Shown here piece by piece: positions 59,401-64,000 of a DNA stretch of 64,000 nucleotides. Position numbers and translations under genes: made by a program. How positions within the stretch are numbered: the stretch's first letter is position 1; each line of letters begins with the position of its first letter. The DNA lies in assembly GCA_020091685.1 (NCBI GenBank), contig CM034606.1:23514695-23578694 (forward strand). Direction: 5' to 3'. This DNA is from Lutjanus erythropterus (Eukaryota > Chordata > Actinopteri > Lutjaniformes > Lutjanidae). The notes under the pieces were generated by a model. The model was not told the origin of the DNA and did not search any database. It saw only the letters and a program-made list of their open reading frames with translations.

Positions 59401-62400
59401 AAGAGACGTTTAATGGTTTTGTTGCATTAAGTAAAAACAACCTTTCAGCCTTTGCTAAGACTAGTGGACTAGACTCTTGTAAAGTCTCATGTATAAACAT
59501 TATTTGACCCTTATGACACTCGTTCCCTCAGAGATACTCGACTTTGAAGAGAGAAGCTGTTGATGTTTTTGAAAAGTAAAATTCTCTCACTCTTTATAAA
59601 CTCTTTGTAATATCACTGTTATTTCCTCTGTCGCCAGGTTGGTTACAGTGGCTGGAGGTTGGGGTTTCATCCTGTTGCCATGGTGAGGATGAAGATTTCA
59701 TTTCACATGGGTAACACCTTCAGAGGCTCCACAGGTGAACTGGGTATGATTGTGTGATTGTTATTAACCCTGCAGTCACAGCATATAGATTCGATATGGA
59801 TCCTTTAGTGGCTGTAAAAGTAAGGTAGCTCAGTACTTCGCCTGCCTGTACAAAAAGGATGTAACTACAAGTTCAGTCAGTGCAATATAAAGTCTGCTTG
59901 TCCTGGGGAGGGTTTAGACTGAATGCAGAGTGAACATTTTAGCTTGAACTCAAAATTCACACTTACCCCAAGAAGGTACAGAGATGGTCGCTGACATTCA
60001 TCATTGCTCTCGTCCCTCGTTTCCTGTCCTCTTTCTACTGTCAAAATGCTTCAAAAATGACAGAGACATGAGGACGAAGTAGAGGGAGTGGTGGAAAACA
60101 AAAGAAGCAGTTTGATCTCATGGTCCATTTTGATACAGTTTACACACACATGCACAAAGTTGTTAGCTTACAACAGCTAACCTCTGTGGCAAATAAACAA
60201 AGACTTAAGTCTTCCAGTAGCCAGGTTACCATCCAAATACAGCTCAAATTTGAAGTGAATTTATGGAAAAAGAAAAGTGCAAATTAGACCTGAGGATTAT
60301 TAGACCTAATCCAAAAAAATGTTGATCAGTATCATATGAAACATCAGATCTGTGTGTACCAATGGGGAGACTGTTGTGCAGACCTTTCCGTAACAGTTTA
60401 ATGCCCCCTGAGTGGAGAGTCAGCTCCACCAACTTATATCTGACCTTGTCTCAGGTCATGGTACCGGTCCTGGTTACTACAAACCAAGGGGACATTGCTA
60501 AATGTGACTCCAAAATAACTATTCTGGTCCTTTATTAACTCCAGAGAAATCAAGTTTTCCTTTTCTGTGTAAAATCACATATCACTGACATGTTTTACAT
60601 GTACTTTGACATGTTTCGCACCAAGAATCAAGTCCCAAACTATAACTAAAACTGGCAGCGGTACTGGAAAATATTCGGGGAGGCACAGCCTTCCTGTGAC
60701 TCGTGTCTGTTACCAAACACAGAAACAGACACGTGTATCACCAGATTCCTCCTAGCAGCCTCACAGTGTTTTCTCAGAGATCCCAGAACTCATATGTTTT
60801 TATACAAGACAAATATTTATTCATTCAAGCTGGCTTCACCTATTTGTCATATTGCATTTGATGAAATATGTTTCATCCGTGGATGTTTATGTAAGCGTCT
60901 TAAGGCACGAGGCGTGTGAATCACACATTGCATGGTTATTGTGACGTTATCTCAAGCGACGAGTATTTTGCATTTGGAACAAAGGCTCAAATTGAAGCAT
61001 GTTTGTTCTAAGCGAGTACAAAGTGTCACAATTGATGTTTAGAGAGAGGAAGATTTTCCTTTCATGTCATGAACAGGATTGATGACGGGCGGAGCATTTT
61101 AGATGTGGAATACAAAGAAAAAAATAACAGAAACACTTCATGAAAAATGAATTCAACTCCAAATGCCAATTAGCAACATTTGTCAGCTATAGAAAAAAAA
61201 AGTCAGCATAGCATTTTATATCTGAACCTCTGAACTAAAAGAGCTCTCATCTGCGCCCAAACAGGGAGTGCATCAGTCAAAAAACTGATGATTTATTTAG
61301 TAGGTCAAGAGGAACAGACAAAAATCATGATTGCATCTGACAAACAGCACTGACACGGAGGAACAATGGTCTTAAGTTAACCAAAGCATGAATGAATAAG
61401 TGGCTTTTCAACCAGAAGACCCAAAGAGACAGAAAGAAAAAGCAAACTGTATCCATGTGAATACTGCAGTATTATATGTATTTACCTTTTATTTTAAAAT
61501 GCATTCTTTGACGTAGCAAAACACTTAAGATTCAACGGGAAACTCTTCATATTAGATTAATTAATTTTTCATTTTTCTCTTTTCTTGTCTTTTTTCTTTC
61601 TCGTCTTTTTCTCTTCTGACTTGATGTTTTGTTTTCTGTTTTTATATTGTTATTCTACACCAGCACATGTATGTACCCCTTGTGAAACAGCAAAAAAACA
61701 ACAAAAAAGGAAAAAAATTAAAATAAATGATAACCAGTGGCAACATTGGTTATCACGCTCTCCATAGTAATGGTACAGTGATAACTGAAGGTGATCCAGA
61801 GTATTAAAATTTTTATAAGCTCCTTGCTTCTCTCATCTGGATAATGACAGCTGGACAGTTAGATGACTGTTTAGAGACATTTTTGTTGACTCATTCAAAT
61901 TGTAACAATAAAAGTGAATTTTGAAAACAATAATAATATTTTCATTGTACACAGGATATGACAAACAATTAACTTGCAGTTTTCAGTAATATGACCCACC
62001 TGTGTTGTTATGTTTGCAATAGTTATTTAATCACACTGGAATTAAGGCCAACGTCAAATCATTTTTTTCTAGGTCAAAGGTGCAAGCAGCATATTTCAAC
62101 TCATATTTCCATCTATTGTTGGGCAGCGACCTCTAATAGGCACAGTGATTATGATAGGAGAAGAATAAAGAGTGAGAAAATCCACACATGCAGGAGGTGA
62201 GGAGGATGGATGGCTCAAACAAACACAGGACCTTTAGACAGGAGAATAAATTCAAGTCCTGTGTGAAAGGACAGACAACGTGGAGTTATTATAAATTTTA
62301 AGTTACTTAAATTTTGTTATGTCGGTGACTTCCGTTGTGTCAACCATGCTGTTTTCCTAAACCCACCTAAGTGATGTTGTTGCCTTAACCTATCAAGTAA

Positions 62401-63180
62401 TTTCAATGTCTAAACCTAACCGAACTGCAGCTGTATGTAGGTATGAAGACGTGACCACACCATATGTTCAATAGGGGTCGTGGGAGTACATCTCAATGAG
62501 CTTCGGTGCTTCCACAACCTGTGGTTCCTATAGTAGATGAAAGAAAGGAGAATTACTTCGATGGAAGTATTAACTCTAATGTGCATGTTTTTGATAGAGT
62601 GAGCAAACTGGAGCCCCCAGTGAAAACAGACGGTCGAGGTTGGACCTGGAAACTTCTCGCCGTGGGCTGTGCTGCCCTCCGAGAAGGGAATGAGGAAAAG
62701 AACTGGATTTTGGGGTGGGGGAGTTGTGAGAACTGAGTCAAAAGGGAGATGGTTAGACATGCTTATGCACTGGTGAATGGATAGGCACAGGTGGTCGAAT
62801 TAGTGAGAAACAGCTGATTTGGTTTGTGAGAAAGTGCCGTGTTTCTATTCCTGAGCCTTAGTTATAAAACTTTGTAAATATACAAAAAACATCCCACTCA
62901 CCCCTGTTGCTACACTGCAATTCAAAGAAATTTTGATGTGACTGTACTTAAACACTTATTGTTCAGCTACAGCTACATGAAATTTCACTAAATCAGTTTG
63001 CATAAAAGATTTAACTAAATCAACAGCTGTCTTAGTAGCAGCTGTTGCCTCACCATTAAAAGCTTTTACAAACACAATCTATATTCTAAAACGTATAATA
63101 TTAACTATGCAAGGATTAAGTGTTTACATTAAATTCTCTACCTTCAAATTCAGGCTGATTTCTACAGTTGATTTCCTTGT
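56410..63180. other. Upstream flank of oprm1, gene-free
   Basis: AT-rich single-copy-looking sequence with an A run at 57669-57684 and an X-box-like GTTGCCATGGTGAGG at about 59673-59687. No exon of another gene is recognisable; the longest frames (114 codons or fewer) overlap on both strands. Confidence 0.55.
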
Positions 63181-63182
63181 TT

Positions 63183-63496
63183 CAAGGACCAGTGTGTAGG
63201 ATTCAGCGACATCTAGCAGTGAACCTGCAGACTGCAATCACTTTGCTTCACCCTCCCTTCAAAATGTGAAGTACAAACTGGTGACCGTAACCCTCGCAAT
63301 AAACGTGAAAGAAGGCAGCCTCTATGGAAGAGGACCTCTGTGTAGTTATAAACAGCTCATTGTAAGGTGACAAAAAACACAGCTACTCTTATTTTCAGGT
63401 GGTTTAATAAAAACATACTTACAAATTAGGCATACATACAATTTCTGACATATTCTGCTAGTAAATCCATGTGAATCTTACACACTGGGCCTTTAA
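63183..63496 (+). mobile_element. GTGTAGGATTT-type TTAA element, full length
   Basis: The left end AAGGACCAGTGTGTAGGATT and the inverse of the right end, TTAAAGGCCCAGTGTGTAAG, are near-identical terminal inverted repeats. The interior has CATCTAGCAGTGAACCTGCA, ATGGAAGAGGACCTC and CTTATTTTCAGGTGGTTTAA as in the 30.4 kb copy. Non-coding. Confidence 0.8.
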
Positions 63497-63591
63497 AGTA
63501 ATAAAAAATAGCAGTTGATTATTGTTGACCTGTTACAATCTATTACAGTCATTCTTGGGGCAGTGAGGATGATGAAATCTGTTATGATTCC

Positions 63592-63692
63592 TGTGGTGAT
63601 GATGATGATCGTGATGATGCTGAAGTCCTTTTGAAAGCCTGTCTGTCTCTTTGCCTCAGGCAGCTGACTTGCTGCCCCCCCCCCACCCCCCT
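63592..63692. repeat. GATGAT run and C-rich run
   Basis: GTGATGATGATGATCGTGAT occurs at about 63595-63620 and a C run broken by one A at 63674-63691. Confidence 0.85.
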
Positions 63693-64000
63693 CGCTTCAA
63701 CAGATTCATGGATCATCCCTTTGATGGAATATTTTACACTCTTCAAAGAGAGGGTGACACAACTTTTTGACATTGATAGCCACTGATGATTAAATATGTG
63801 ACAGGCATATTATGAGCAAGGCTTTGATGAGAGAATGTGAGAGTAAGGAATGATGAATGTTAAAGGAGTAAATCCAAGGGTATTATATTTCATCCATGTT
63901 TCTAGGATTAAAAATGCTAGAAGTCATTGAAATGCAGTGTGTAAAATGTAGTTTTTACTTTGCAGTGTATGGTTTAAAAAACAAAATAAAACAAATGACT
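63693..64000. other. Right edge, nothing recognised
   Basis: AT-rich sequence without an identifiable gene or repeat. Confidence 0.5.

Noticed and set aside
1-64000. CRISPR arrays, operons, tRNA or rRNA genes
   Set aside because: No regularly spaced direct repeats with unique spacers, no compact gene strings and no tRNA-like folds were seen; the sequence is vertebrate nuclear DNA.

Overview
The window comes from a vertebrate genome, almost certainly a ray-finned (percomorph-like) fish. The evidence is one recognisable GPCR gene spread over about 40 kb, GT-AG introns, no compact gene layout, and many decayed repeats of kinds common in teleosts (LINE reverse-transcriptase remnants, short TTAA-flanked elements, hAT ends, TG/CA and AAT microsatellites).

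The only gene supported is a mu-type opioid receptor, oprm1, on the minus strand. Five coding exons join in frame: 54921-54644 (N-terminus, TM1), 19392-19043 (TM2 to TM4), 16613-16438 (ECL2, TM5, ICL3), 15616-15438 (TM6, ECL3, most of TM7) and 14838-14655 (end of TM7, helix 8, C-tail). They give 389 residues up to a splice-donor-like CAG|GTAGAA, at the place where mammalian exon 3 hands over to a short terminal exon. The region that is one exon (exon 3) in mammals is cut here into three. The terminal exon is not resolved: read-through adds 12 residues and a stop at 14616, and a good acceptor at 13327 is a candidate alternative. Intron 1 is about 35 kb.

Layout: 1-14.6 kb is 3' flank and possibly 3' UTR, with a LINE remnant (1-560), a GGTTC-rich element (5.9-6.2 kb), hAT ends (8.9-9.1 kb), a duplicated pentanucleotide minisatellite (12.1-12.5 kb) and common fish repeats. 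14.6-54.9 kb is oprm1; intron 1 holds several TTAA-flanked short elements, a degraded LINE (49.2-50.5 kb), a large inverted repeat (44.8-45.1 kb), a probable 1 kb non-autonomous transposon (41.7-42.8 kb) and a perfect RFX X-box (47.7 kb). 54.6-55.2 kb is a CpG-rich first exon and probable promoter. 55.2-56.4 kb is a long TTCC/GGAA polypyrimidine tract. 56.4-64 kb is gene-free upstream DNA with one TTAA element at 63.2 kb.

I found no operon-like or multi-gene system. The unusual points are in the receptor gene itself: the split exon 3, a CA repeat serving as the pyrimidine tract of one acceptor, loss of the mu-typical lysine at 6.58, a REST-like site over the start codon, and the unresolved C-terminal exon. 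Repeat family names rest on recalled sequence resemblance, not on a database search.
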